DNA from: Gammaproteobacteria bacterium | GTDB taxonomy: Bacteria > Pseudomonadota > Gammaproteobacteria > Steroidobacterales > Steroidobacteraceae | Assembly (NCBI GenBank): GCA_021323735.1 | Contig: JAJPKM010000023.1 | Coordinates: 124,001-188,000 of the forward strand | Direction: 5' to 3' | DNA length: 64,000 nt | In this document: piece after piece, positions 8,651-23,232 of the stretch | Layout: every line of letters starts with the position of its first letter | Numbering within the stretch: the stretch's first letter is position 1 | The notes under the pieces: generated by a model | The model's input: the letters and a program-made list of their open reading frames with translations, nothing else | Database searches by the model: none | Told to the model about the DNA's origin: nothing | Made by a program: the position numbers and the translations under genes

Positions 8651-10384
8651 CTACATTGCCACTCGGCCGCCCGCGCTCGCGTCCAATACTGCCGAGTGAA
8701 TGGCGGAGGCAATTTCCTGCTGTGTGCAAGGCTTGGCCAGCCTTGCGATCCCTAAAGTCGCAGGATCCACGGGAGGTTCGGCGTAGCCGGTCGCCAGGAT
8801 GATGGGCAGCCCCGGAAATCTTTCCTGAATGGTTCCGGCCAATTGCAGGCCGCTCATGGCAGGCATGGCATGATCGGTCAGTACCACATCGACTTCGAGC
8901 CCCCCGCCCAGCATGGCCAGCGCCTCGGCTCCGGAGTGCGCCTCCACCGGCGTGTGCCCAAGATCGGAAATCATCGCGGCGGTACCGGTCATCACCAGCG
9001 CATCATCGTCGACGATGAGCACTTTGCAGGGCTTGATCGCAGGCCTTGCCTGGTTCGCCGGATCGGAAGAGCGCAGCAGCGCCGCGGGCGCGCCATTGGC
9101 GCGCGGCAGCCACAGCTCCACCACGGTGCCGGCATTGGGCGTGCTATGGATGCGCAGCAGACCCCCTGACTGAGCGGCCAGCCCGTGCACCATCGACAGG
9201 CCGAGGCCGGTTCCCTTGCCCGCGCCCTTGGTGGTGAAGAAGGGTTCAGTCGCCTTGGCGAGCGTCGCCTCGTCCATCCCCACGCCCGTATCGACGACGA
9301 TGATCTTCACGTACTCGCCCGCCGGCAATGCGGCGCCGTCCGCGCTCGTACTCGAGGATTTGGCGACGCCATTGGCGCCGCGCCGCCAATCGGCGGTTGC
9401 CGGCAGTCCGGTTGTCTGCGCTTGCGCCGTGATTTGGACGCTGCCGCCATTCGGCATGGCATCGCGCGCGTTCAAGGCGATATTGAGCAGCGCCAATTCG
9501 AGCTGATTGGCATCCACCAGCACCGGCGGAAGATCCTCGGCAAAGTCGCTGCCGAAAACGATTCCATGCCCTACGGCGCGCTTGAGCAATTCCTCCATGC
9601 CGTTCACGAGCTGCGCAAAGTCGACCGCTTGGGGCTTGAGCTCCTGGCGGCGGGAAAATGCCAGCAGGCGCTGGGTCAGTGCCTTGCCCCGATCCGCGCC
9701 CTGGATGGCGTTTTGCAGCAGGCGCCGGGCCTGTGGGTCATCGGGCAGGCGCTTGTCCAGAAGCGCAAGGCTGCCGAGCACCGCCATGAGCAGATTGTTG
9801 AAATCATGGGCGACGCCGCCGGTCAGACGGCCGATGGTATCCATCTTCTGCGCCTCGAACAGCTGCGCCAGCGCGAGTTCGCGTTCGCGCGTGCGCTCCT
9901 CGATGCGCAGCTCCAGCTCCTCGTTGAACCTGCGCAGTTCCGCGGTGCGTTCCTCGACGCGCCGCTCCAGATCGGCGTTGAACTGTTCGAGCTGCCGGGT
10001 TTTGCGATACAGGTCCACGAAGACCTTCACCTTGGCGCGCAGCAGCTCCGGGACCACCGGGACCGGGACATAGTCCACCCCGCCCGCGTTGTAGCCGCGC
10101 AGCTGATCGATGTGCGCCATCATCACCGCGGAGACGAAGATGATGGCCGTGCTCTTGAAGCGCGGGTGCTCGCGGATCATCGAGGCCAGTTCGAACCCGT
10201 CCAGATCCGGCATGCACACATCGATCAGAATGAGCGCCACCTCGTTCTTGAGCAGGCACTCGAACGCTTCGCGCGCGGAGCTTGCCTTCAGGAGGTTCTC
10301 GCCGATTCCGGCCAGTACGACCTCGTGGCTCAGCAGCTTGGCCTGCTGATCGTCAACCAGCAGAATATTCACCTTGTCACTCAT
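8651..10384 (-). CDS. Receiver-histidine kinase-receiver hybrid signalling protein
   Basis: A 577-residue soluble protein. The N-terminal receiver has LILIDVCMPDLDG with phospho-acceptor Asp55. It is followed by a charged coiled coil (about residues 125-180) and a kinase core with the H box GGVAHDFNNLL, N box NIALNARDAM, DTGVGMD and GKGTGLGLS. The C-terminal receiver has VVLTDHAMPAMSG. It could therefore take phosphate at its front receiver and relay it to the rear one. I chose the ATG at 10384 because GGAGG sits 8 bases upstream; an alternative ATG at 10402 overlaps the stop of the preceding kinase gene as ATGA. Tight coupling with the giant kinase suggests one phosphorelay. Confidence 0.88.
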   Translation of the reverse strand: MSDKVNILLVDDQQAKLLSHEVVLAGIGENLLKASSAREAFECLLKNEVALILIDVCMPDLDGFELASMIREHPRFKSTAIIFVSAVMMAHIDQLRGYNAGGVDYVPVPVVPELLRAKVKVFVDLYRKTRQLEQFNADLERRVEERTAELRRFNEELELRIEERTRERELALAQLFEAQKMDTIGRLTGGVAHDFNNLLMAVLGSLALLDKRLPDDPQARRLLQNAIQGADRGKALTQRLLAFSRRQELKPQAVDFAQLVNGMEELLKRAVGHGIVFGSDFAEDLPPVLVDANQLELALLNIALNARDAMPNGGSVQITAQAQTTGLPATADWRRGANGVAKSSSTSADGAALPAGEYVKIIVVDTGVGMDEATLAKATEPFFTTKGAGKGTGLGLSMVHGLAAQSGGLLRIHSTPNAGTVVELWLPRANGAPAALLRSSDPANQARPAIKPCKVLIVDDDALVMTGTAAMISDLGHTPVEAHSGAEALAMLGGGLEVDVVLTDHAMPAMSGLQLAGTIQERFPGLPIILATGYAEPPVDPATLGIARLAKPCTQQEIASAIHSAVLDASAGGRVAM

Positions 10385-10398
10385 GGGTCGCGCCTCCG

Positions 10399-16752
<6,354 letters not shown>

Positions 16753-17156
16753 GATCGATCTCCGGACCGCACGCACGCGGTCACGAGGGTTTACTCGTCA
16801 GCCTATATTAAGGCGATTTATTTATATTTATCTCTGCAGATTTCGCGTCTTGTCGAGCCGGTTTGGACCGGCGTGGTCGAGTGTGCCCATGGCGCAGAAG
16901 CTTGGCAAAGGGACTACTGAAAGTCCAAACTTCCGGTGCGGCCGCGCTCCCCAAATTTCTGTAGGAAAATTCCTACACCGACGCAACGCGTTGGCCGCAC
17001 TCAATATGTAAGCGTAGGACAGGCTGAACATCTGCTGCCATACCCTCGCGCGGGAACTTAAGACGACCTGTCCGGGTTCGCCGGGACCGCGAGCGAATGG
17101 ATTGGGTGCACGCACGCCTCCCCGACTTCAAGCGCCGGTAGCATCTCGCCCCGACT
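16753..17156. promoter_or_regulatory. 404-bp intergenic region upstream of the giant kinase
   Basis: No gene was recognised here. It holds an AT-rich stretch (16803-16838) that could supply the kinase promoter on the minus strand, and an 8-bp inverted repeat TGTAGGAA-AA-TTCCTACA at 16960-16977. A 14-base direct repeat CCCCGACTTCAAGC occurs at 17120 and 17149, the second copy spanning the stop codon of the aldehyde dehydrogenase gene. The binding protein for the palindrome is unknown. Confidence 0.4.
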
Positions 17157-18608
17157 TCAAGCCTCGAGCGCCAACCAAACGGCCTTGGGTTGCGTGAAGT
17201 TCTCGAGCGCGGCATCGCCGTGCTCCCTACCCAGCCCCGACTCGCCCGAGCCGCCCCAGGGTAGGCGCACGTCGGTGTAGCCATAGGTGTTGATCCACAC
17301 GGTACCGGCCTTCAATGCGGCGGCGACGCGATGCACGCGTGAGATGTCGGCGCTCCAGACCCCCGCCGCCAAACTATAGGGCGTGCCGTTCGCCATGCGC
17401 AGCGCATCCGCTTCATCGTCGAAGGGAATCACGGACAGTACCGGTCCGAAGATTTCCTCTTGCGAGATGCGCATGTCATGCGCGACATCGGCGAACACGG
17501 TGGGTTCCACGAAGTAGCCCTCACGCCCAATGCGCGCGCCGCCCGCGACCAGCGATGCACCTTCCGCCCTGCCGATATCGATGTAGTCCAACACGGTTTT
17601 CATTTGCCCGGCCGAGATCACCGGGCCCATGGTCGTACTCGGATCGCGGGGATCGCCGACCCGAATGGCGCGGGCCCGATCGACCAATCGCCGCACCACC
17701 TCATCGTAGACCGGCCGCTGCACCAGAACCCTCGAGCCGGCGGAACACACCTGGCCGGCATTGAAGAAAATCCCTGAGGCTGCCGCGCGCACGGCGCGGT
17801 CCAGATTTGCATCGGCAAAAATCAGATTGGCGGATTTTCCGCCGAGCTCGAGCGTGACCTTTTTGAAGTTGGCCGCCGCGCCCTGCATGATGGTGCGGCC
17901 GACCTTGGGCGAACCGGTGAATGTGACCTTGTCCACGCCGGGATGGCGCACCAGTGCCTCACCGACGACGCTGCCCTTGCCGCAGACCACATTGAGGACG
18001 CCCGCGGGTAGACCCGCTTCGAGAAACAGTTCCGCAACGCGCAGCATCGACAGCGGCGTAAGCTCCGCCGGCTTGACCACCACCGTGCATCCGCAGGCCA
18101 GTGCCGGCGCGATTTTCCACATGCCGATCATGAGCGGAAAATTCCACGGCACGATGGCGGCGACCACACCCACCGGCTCACGCACCGTGTACGTCAGCGC
18201 ATCGGGGCGCGCCGGAATGACCTGTCCCGTGATCTTGTCGCACCAGCCGGCGTAGTAGCGCAGCGTATCGATGACCGCCGCCATATCCTGGCGGCGCACC
18301 GCGGCAAGCGGCTTGCCGGCATCCAGGCTCTCGATTTCTATCAGCTCTTCTTGATTCTGTTCCAATAAAGCGGCGGCACGTTGCAGTATCCGCCCTCGCT
18401 CGGCCGCCCGCAGCCCGCCCCACACTTTCAGCGCCGCTCGCGCGACACTCACCGCCCGGTCGACATCGGCGACTCCGCCCTGCGCGACTTCGGCGATCGG
18501 TTCTTCCGTGGCTGGATCGAGATCGATGGTGTACTCGCCGGTGGTCGGTGCGACGTGCCGGCCGTCGATGAAGAGTTCGTAGTGCTTGATGTCGACTTTC
18601 TGGTCCAT
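17157..18608 (-). CDS. NAD(P)+-dependent aldehyde dehydrogenase
   Basis: A 483-residue enzyme of the aldehyde dehydrogenase superfamily, oxidising an aldehyde to its acid in the cytosol. The cofactor and active-site motifs are complete: VPWNFPLMIGMWK, FTGSPKVGR, LELGGKSAN with the general-base Glu, and AGQVCSAGSR with the nucleophilic Cys. EEIFGPVLSVI lies toward the C terminus. Text resembles the betaine-aldehyde/gamma-aminobutyraldehyde group, but the substrate is not determined. I chose the ATG at 18608 because AAGGAG precedes it by 6 bases. The reading frame extends upstream into the tandem-repeat region, but that part looks non-coding. A LysR gene lies just upstream on the same strand. 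Confidence 0.9.
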   Translation of the reverse strand: MDQKVDIKHYELFIDGRHVAPTTGEYTIDLDPATEEPIAEVAQGGVADVDRAVSVARAALKVWGGLRAAERGRILQRAAALLEQNQEELIEIESLDAGKPLAAVRRQDMAAVIDTLRYYAGWCDKITGQVIPARPDALTYTVREPVGVVAAIVPWNFPLMIGMWKIAPALACGCTVVVKPAELTPLSMLRVAELFLEAGLPAGVLNVVCGKGSVVGEALVRHPGVDKVTFTGSPKVGRTIMQGAAANFKKVTLELGGKSANLIFADANLDRAVRAAASGIFFNAGQVCSAGSRVLVQRPVYDEVVRRLVDRARAIRVGDPRDPSTTMGPVISAGQMKTVLDYIDIGRAEGASLVAGGARIGREGYFVEPTVFADVAHDMRISQEEIFGPVLSVIPFDDEADALRMANGTPYSLAAGVWSADISRVHRVAAALKAGTVWINTYGYTDVRLPWGGSGESGLGREHGDAALENFTQPKAVWLALEA

Positions 18609-18684
18609 GGGATTCTCCTTGCGCAGCGCCGCGTCGGATGCCGGCGAGCCGGTCACTGATGGCGTCAGTGTGGAAGTAAGCCCG

Positions 18685-18794
18685 ATGGCGGTCCAATCGT
18701 TTGGACGCATCAAGTGATAGGCGAGACCAATCGAGCACAATGGCGGCCCAATCGTTTGGACGTATCAGATGATAGGCGGGACTAATCGAGTGTG
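18685..18794. repeat. Two tandem copies of a 55-bp element ahead of the aldehyde dehydrogenase
   Basis: Copies at 18685-18739 and 18740-18794 are head-to-tail and match at about 45 of 55 positions. The invariant core is CCAATCGTTTGGACG, itself a near-palindrome. The second copy runs into the last 13 bases of the LysR gene. Because 55 is not a multiple of three, the copies are not a protein repeat. Their position upstream of the aldehyde dehydrogenase start suggests paired operator or promoter sites. Confidence 0.75.
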
Positions 18795-19681
18795 AGATCG
18801 AATCGGCGCTGTAGCTCGAGGCCTCGCGCAATCTCCCACACCGCTGCGGTAATCGGCGCCAGTGCGGGCTGATTGCGGGCGATCAAGCCGATGGCGCGCG
18901 TCAGCGAGGGTGTGAGCGGCCTTGCCTGCACTTTCGACAGGTCGAAAAAGTTCAACAGGCTGTGCGGCACGATGCTGTACAGGCCCGCCTCGCTGACATG
19001 CGCGTACAGCGAAAAAATCGAGTCGGTCTCCAGGATGACGTCGGCCTTCGCTCCCGCCCGACGAAACGCCGCATCGATCACCTGGCGATTGCGCATCTTG
19101 CCCGTCAGCAGGCACAGCGGCAGGCGCCCTGCCTGTTCCCAGCTGAGCGTGGAGCCAAGCGTCGCGGTGCGGGCCGCCAGCAGCACGTAGTGTTCCTCGA
19201 AGAGTCGCAGCGATTCGAATCCATCGATGGTCTTCTCGTCCAAATAGGTGAGCCCCAGATCGAGTTCGAATCGGTCCAATTGGCCGGCGATGGCTTCGCT
19301 GCTCAACGAGGAGACGGCGTAATGAATGTTCGGATAGGCGGCGCGGCATGGCGCGGTGATGAACGCCGCGACGGTCATGGTGGTCGGAATCGCGCCCATG
19401 CGCAGCGTGCCGGCCATGGTGGACTTGGCGATCGAAGCGTCCTGGCGCATATGCGACAGCGAGGAGAGCGTTTGCTGCGCCCAGGTGAGTACCCGCTCAC
19501 CCTCCGCCGTCAGTCCCATGAAGCGCCGGCCGCGCTGCACGATCATGATGCCGAGCTCCTTCTCCAGGCTGCGTATCGCCGAGGACAGCGCGGGTTGCGA
19601 TACATGACAGACTTCGGCCGCTTTGGCGAAGTGCCTTTCGCGCGCGAGAGTCACCAGGTACTCGAGTTGGCGGATGAACAT
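18782..19681 (-). CDS. LysR-type transcriptional regulator (OxyR/CynR-like)
   Basis: A 299-residue regulator with the N-terminal winged helix-turn-helix typical of the family (MFIRQLEYLVTLARERHF, then CHVSQPALSSAIRSLEKELG) and a C-terminal periplasmic-binding-protein-like effector domain (about residues 90-295). It is divergent from the quinone oxidoreductase gene across 97 bases and co-directional with the aldehyde dehydrogenase, from which it is separated by the 55-bp tandem repeats. Either or both may be targets. The inducer is unknown. The length is normal for the family. Confidence 0.93.
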   Translation of the reverse strand: MFIRQLEYLVTLARERHFAKAAEVCHVSQPALSSAIRSLEKELGIMIVQRGRRFMGLTAEGERVLTWAQQTLSSLSHMRQDASIAKSTMAGTLRMGAIPTTMTVAAFITAPCRAAYPNIHYAVSSLSSEAIAGQLDRFELDLGLTYLDEKTIDGFESLRLFEEHYVLLAARTATLGSTLSWEQAGRLPLCLLTGKMRNRQVIDAAFRRAGAKADVILETDSIFSLYAHVSEAGLYSIVPHSLLNFFDLSKVQARPLTPSLTRAIGLIARNQPALAPITAAVWEIARGLELQRRFDLTLD

Positions 19682-19690
19682 AGGAGCATC

Positions 19691-19725
19691 TTGCCGCAGA
19701 TCGGAGCAATGTTGCCCAAATATTG
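19691..19725. promoter_or_regulatory. Candidate LysR boxes in the divergent promoter
   Basis: Two dyads with the spacing of LysR sites lie side by side: TTGC-N11-GCAA at 19691-19709 and CAAT-N11-ATTG at 19707-19725, the latter matching T-N11-A. Both sit between the regulator start (19681) and the quinone oxidoreductase start (19779). Binding is inferred. Confidence 0.5.
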
Positions 19726-19778
19726 CGGAAGAATTAGATTGGCGCCCCTTTCATTGTCGCCGGACGCGGAGAAATTGC

Positions 19779-20774
19779 ATGGCATTGCCTCATGACATGA
19801 CGGTGGTCGAAATCGCCGCGCCGGGTGGCCCGGAACAGTTGAAGACGGCGCTGCGCCCCGTTCCGCACCCCGGCGACGGTGAGGTGCTGGTGCGTGTCGA
19901 GGCCGCCGGCGTCAACCGGCCGGACGTGATGCAGCGTCAAGGCCGCTACCCGCCGCCGCCCGGTGCCTCCGATCTGCCCGGCATGGAGATTGCCGGCGAG
20001 ATCGTGGCCTTGGGTGCGAACGTCTCGAATCTGTCGGTCGGCGATAAAATCACCTCGCTGCTGCCGGGCGGCGGCTATGCGCAGTACGCCATCGCTGCCG
20101 CGCCCTTGTGCATGCCCATCCCGACCGGATTGAACATGGTGGAGGCTGCCGCCATACCAGAGACGTTTTTGACGGTGTGGACTAATTTATTCGAACGAGG
20201 CGGGTGTAAATCGGGCGATACCGTACTCATTCATGGCGGCACCAGCGGCATCGGCACCACCGCCATTCAACTGGCCCACGCGTGGGGCGCGCGCGTATAT
20301 GCCACGGCGGGATCCGAGAAGAAGGCGCGTGCCTGTGAGAGTTTGGGCGCCGTTCGCGGCATCGACTACAAGACCGAGGACTTCGTCGAGGTGATGCGCG
20401 CGGAAACCAAGGGTCGCGGTGTCGACATCACCCTCGACATGGTCGCCGGCAGCTACGTGCAGCGCAATCTGGATATTGCCGCGGTGGAAGGACGGGTGGT
20501 GACCATCTCCCTGCTCGGCGGCTCACGCGCCGAGATCAACATGGGCATGGTACTGACCAAACGTCTTACCCTGACCGGTTCCACGTTGAGGTCGAGAACC
20601 GTCGAGCAGAAGGCGGCGGTTGCCGACGGCGTGCGCAAGCACGTGTGGCCGTTGCTGGCCTCCGGCAAGGTCCGTCCGGTCATTTTCGCGACATTTCCGC
20701 TGGCCGAGGCGAGCGAGGCGCATCGGCTCATGGAAACTTCGAATCACATCGGCAAGATTGTGCTGACACTTTGA
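19779..20774 (+). CDS. NAD(P)H quinone oxidoreductase, PIG3-like zinc-independent MDR
   Basis: A 331-residue medium-chain reductase. The N-terminal GroES-like domain has GVNRPDVMQRQGRYPPPPGASDLPGMEIAGE-like family text. The Rossmann domain has LIHGGTSGIGTTAIQLA, and AYATAGSEKKARACESLGA-like text follows. It lacks structural-zinc cysteines, as expected for TIGR02824 (PIG3-type) enzymes that reduce quinones with NADPH. The upstream-extended frame is ignored because the ATG at 19779 has GGAG 7 bases before it and begins the family homology. It is divergent from LysR, hence probably regulated by it, and is closed by a hairpin terminator. Confidence 0.9.
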   Translation: MALPHDMTVVEIAAPGGPEQLKTALRPVPHPGDGEVLVRVEAAGVNRPDVMQRQGRYPPPPGASDLPGMEIAGEIVALGANVSNLSVGDKITSLLPGGGYAQYAIAAAPLCMPIPTGLNMVEAAAIPETFLTVWTNLFERGGCKSGDTVLIHGGTSGIGTTAIQLAHAWGARVYATAGSEKKARACESLGAVRGIDYKTEDFVEVMRAETKGRGVDITLDMVAGSYVQRNLDIAAVEGRVVTISLLGGSRAEINMGMVLTKRLTLTGSTLRSRTVEQKAAVADGVRKHVWPLLASGKVRPVIFATFPLAEASEAHRLMETSNHIGKIVLTL

Positions 20775-20864
20775 GGGATCTGGATCGCGGCTGCGGGGAA
20801 AAACTTGCGACGCGATGCGATCCTGCATCGCTGCAAGCCGGGGTTCGCCATCCCTGGCGAACCC

Positions 20865-20894
20865 GCTCGGCGCATGCGCCGAGCCCCTGTTTTT
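20865..20894 (+). terminator. Rho-independent terminator after the quinone oxidoreductase
   Basis: A perfect 20-bp palindrome (20865-20884) is followed by CCCTG and five T. A second 9-bp hairpin (20841-20863) lies directly before it. Together they end the transcript from the gene stopping at 20774. Confidence 0.72.
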
Positions 20895-20964
20895 ACGCTC
20901 CGGAAAATACCCCACCTAACCCTGCCTCTCAGAGAGCTTTTTCGCTCATCATGAATTGCTCAGG

Positions 20965-21897
20965 CTACGCGCCGAGGATGGTGCCCAGGCACAGTCCGGA
21001 TTCCGCGCAAAGCTGCGGCGCGGGTAGCTTTTTGCCGCCGTCGTAGCGCAGCTTGAACACTTCGATCTGCCCTCCTTGAGCCGCGATTGTCACGCTCTTG
21101 TCGCCGATCGCGGTGATCGCACCGACCTTGCCTTTGACCTGGGAAAAGGTGCGGGCCGAGTGCTTGCGCGCATCGAACAGCTGAAGCCGCTTGTCATTGA
21201 AAAGGGTCCATGCGCCCGGGGCCGGATCGCAACCTCGGATCAAGTTATAGGTCAGATCGACATGGGTGTGCCAGTTGATCCGGGCCTCCGGGTCGCGGCA
21301 CCACCCTTCATAGCTCGCGGCCGATTCGTCCTGCACCGTCAATACCGCCTTCCCGCTCATCACCAACTCCGCCGCTTCGATCAGCGCTGCGAGCCCCATG
21401 GGGAAAAGCCGACCGAAGTACACCTGACCAACGGTTTCGTCGGGGCCGATGGGAGTCCTTTTCTGCAGGATGACTGGGCCTTCATCCAGGCCGTCGACGG
21501 GCCGAAAGATGCTGAGGCCGGTCTCGGCGTCGCCGCAGATGATGGGCCAGTTGATGGAACTGGGTCCGCGGTAGCGCGGCAAGAGAGAGGGATGGAATTG
21601 GATGGTGCCGTGGCGCGGAATGGTGGCGAAATCCTGCGGCACGAATTGCAGCACGTAGGCGAGGATGGCGATATCCACGTTCAGGGATTTGAGCGCCTGG
21701 CGCGCCTCCTCTACCCTCAGCGAGGGCAGTGCAAACACCGGGATACCGGCTTGCTCGGCCGCCACCCGCAGCGCATCGGGGGCCGAGCCCGGCTTCTCGG
21801 GTGCACAAAACACACCCGCGACGGTATCGCCGCGCTGGATGAATGCCTCCAGCGTGGCTTTGCCGAAATCCTTTTGACCCACGACGGCAATGCGCAT
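20965..21897 (-). CDS. Stand-alone 10-formyltetrahydrofolate hydrolase/formyltransferase-like protein
   Basis: A 310-residue protein matching the N-terminal hydrolase half of 10-formyl-H4F dehydrogenase (ALDH1L), without the carrier and aldehyde dehydrogenase parts. The formyltransferase fold motif FHPSLLPRYRG has His102, and GLDEGP has Asp138, the same 36-residue spacing as in ALDH1L. The Asn two residues before the His in methionyl-tRNA formyltransferase is Gln100 here, arguing against that activity. A C-terminal domain like FMT_C follows (about residues 205-305). Known relatives split 10-formyl-H4F to formate and H4F. The ATG has AGGAGGG upstream. It is divergent from the serine-pathway operon, which supports a C1 role. 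Confidence 0.82.
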   Translation of the reverse strand: MRIAVVGQKDFGKATLEAFIQRGDTVAGVFCAPEKPGSAPDALRVAAEQAGIPVFALPSLRVEEARQALKSLNVDIAILAYVLQFVPQDFATIPRHGTIQFHPSLLPRYRGPSSINWPIICGDAETGLSIFRPVDGLDEGPVILQKRTPIGPDETVGQVYFGRLFPMGLAALIEAAELVMSGKAVLTVQDESAASYEGWCRDPEARINWHTHVDLTYNLIRGCDPAPGAWTLFNDKRLQLFDARKHSARTFSQVKGKVGAITAIGDKSVTIAAQGGQIEVFKLRYDGGKKLPAPQLCAESGLCLGTILGA

Positions 21898-22065
21898 GAT
21901 CCCTCCTGATATCTCATATCTTATATATCATCACTTCGCGTATAATGATCCGAAAGACCATGTAAGACGCGCGGGGTAAGGATACCCGGTATTTTGATTT
22001 TCATCGATGGGCGCTTCAAGGCGACCAATCGCGGCATGATCGAAGCACAATTACGGGAGATCACT
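21898..22065. promoter_or_regulatory. Divergent promoter region of the C1 cluster
   Basis: An AT-rich island in otherwise GC-rich sequence. A perfect TATAAT at 21941-21946 could be the -10 box for the sgaA operon, although no good -35 is visible 17 bases upstream. A dyad TGATAT-N12-ATATCA at 21907-21930 lies between that box and the start of the formyl-H4F hydrolase gene. The regulator is not identified and none is encoded next to it. Confidence 0.45.
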
Positions 22066-23232
22066 GTGGCAGGTCGAAATTTCCTATTTGTCCCTGGCCC
22101 CACCAACGTTCCGGACCGCGTGTTGCGCGCCATGTCGGTGGCATCCGAGGACCACAGATCCCCGGACTTTCCGGCGCTGACCAGGGCCTGTCTCGACGGC
22201 CTGAAGCCGGTGTTCAAGACCATCACCGGATATCCCATCCTGTTTCCCTCCTCCGGTACCGGCTGCTGGGAGGCCGCACTGACCAACTGCCTGGAACCCG
22301 GCGCCACAGTGCTCATTGCACGCTTCGGCCAATTCAGCCACCTCTGGGCCGACATGTGCACACGGCTGGGTTTCGACGTGGCCCTGTTGGACACTCCCTG
22401 GGGGGAAGGAGCGCCCGTGGATCAATATCTGGCCGCCCTCGAGTCCGACCGCCAGCACCGGATCAAAGCCGTGCTCGTCTGCCAGAACGAGACGGCGACC
22501 GGCGTGACCAGCGATGTCGCTGCCCTCCGGCGCGCCATGAACAGCGTCAACCATCCGGCGCTGCTCATGGTGGATGCCGTCAGTGCCCTGGCGAGTATCG
22601 ACTTTCGCATGGATGAATGGGGCGTGGACGTCTGCATCAGCGGTTCGCAGAAGGGCCTCATGTTGCCCGCCGGCTTAGGGGTGACTTGCATCAGCCCGAA
22701 GGCACTGGAGGCCGCGAAGCGCACTTCATCGCGCCGCTGCTACTTCGACTACGCCGACATGGTCGCCGCCAATGCTTCCGGGTATTTTCCTTACACGCCC
22801 TCGCTGCAAATGATGTACGCCTTGCGCGAAGCGCTCAGCATGTTGGCCGAAGAAGGCCTGGAGAATGTCTTCCGCCGCCACACCCATCTTGCCGGCGGAG
22901 CGCGGGCCGCCGTCATGCAAGGTTGGAAACTCAAGCTCTGCGCCGCGGCGCCCAAGTGGTACTCGGACACGGTCACGGCCGTGATGGTACCGGCCGGCAT
23001 CGACGCCGCCGCCGTCATCGCGCGTGCCTATACGCGCTACAATCTGTCGCTCGGCGCGGGACTGTCGAAAGTAGCCGGGAAACTCTTCCGCATCGGACAC
23101 CTGGGGGATCTGAATGAAATCATGCTGCTCGGCGCCATCGCCGGCGCTGAAATGGCCATGCTCGACACCGGGATAAGCATCGAACCCGGAAGCGGTGTGG
23201 CCGCGGCGCAGTCGTACTGGCGGAAGCATTGA
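22066..23232 (+). CDS. sgaA: Serine-glyoxylate aminotransferase
   Basis: A 388-residue fold-type I PLP enzyme moving the amino group of serine to glyoxylate, giving hydroxypyruvate and glycine in the serine pathway. The N terminus MAGRNFLFVPGPTNVPDRV aligns with Methylorubrum SgaA as I remember it. SSGTGCWEAAL, CQNETATGVTSD, MVDAVSALAS and ISGSQKGLMLPAG (PLP lysine Lys196) follow in order. I chose the GTG at 22066 over the upstream TTG (21994) and ATG (22036) because it has GGAG at a 6-base spacing and matches the family start. The stop overlaps hprA, so translation is probably coupled. Confidence 0.92.
   Translation: MAGRNFLFVPGPTNVPDRVLRAMSVASEDHRSPDFPALTRACLDGLKPVFKTITGYPILFPSSGTGCWEAALTNCLEPGATVLIARFGQFSHLWADMCTRLGFDVALLDTPWGEGAPVDQYLAALESDRQHRIKAVLVCQNETATGVTSDVAALRRAMNSVNHPALLMVDAVSALASIDFRMDEWGVDVCISGSQKGLMLPAGLGVTCISPKALEAAKRTSSRRCYFDYADMVAANASGYFPYTPSLQMMYALREALSMLAEEGLENVFRRHTHLAGGARAAVMQGWKLKLCAAAPKWYSDTVTAVMVPAGIDAAAVIARAYTRYNLSLGAGLSKVAGKLFRIGHLGDLNEIMLLGAIAGAEMAMLDTGISIEPGSGVAAAQSYWRKH

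Noticed and set aside
18609-18740. Upstream extension of the aldehyde dehydrogenase
   Set aside because: The extension is encoded by the tandem-repeat region in a frame the second copy does not keep, and the ATG at 18608 has an ideal AAGGAG.
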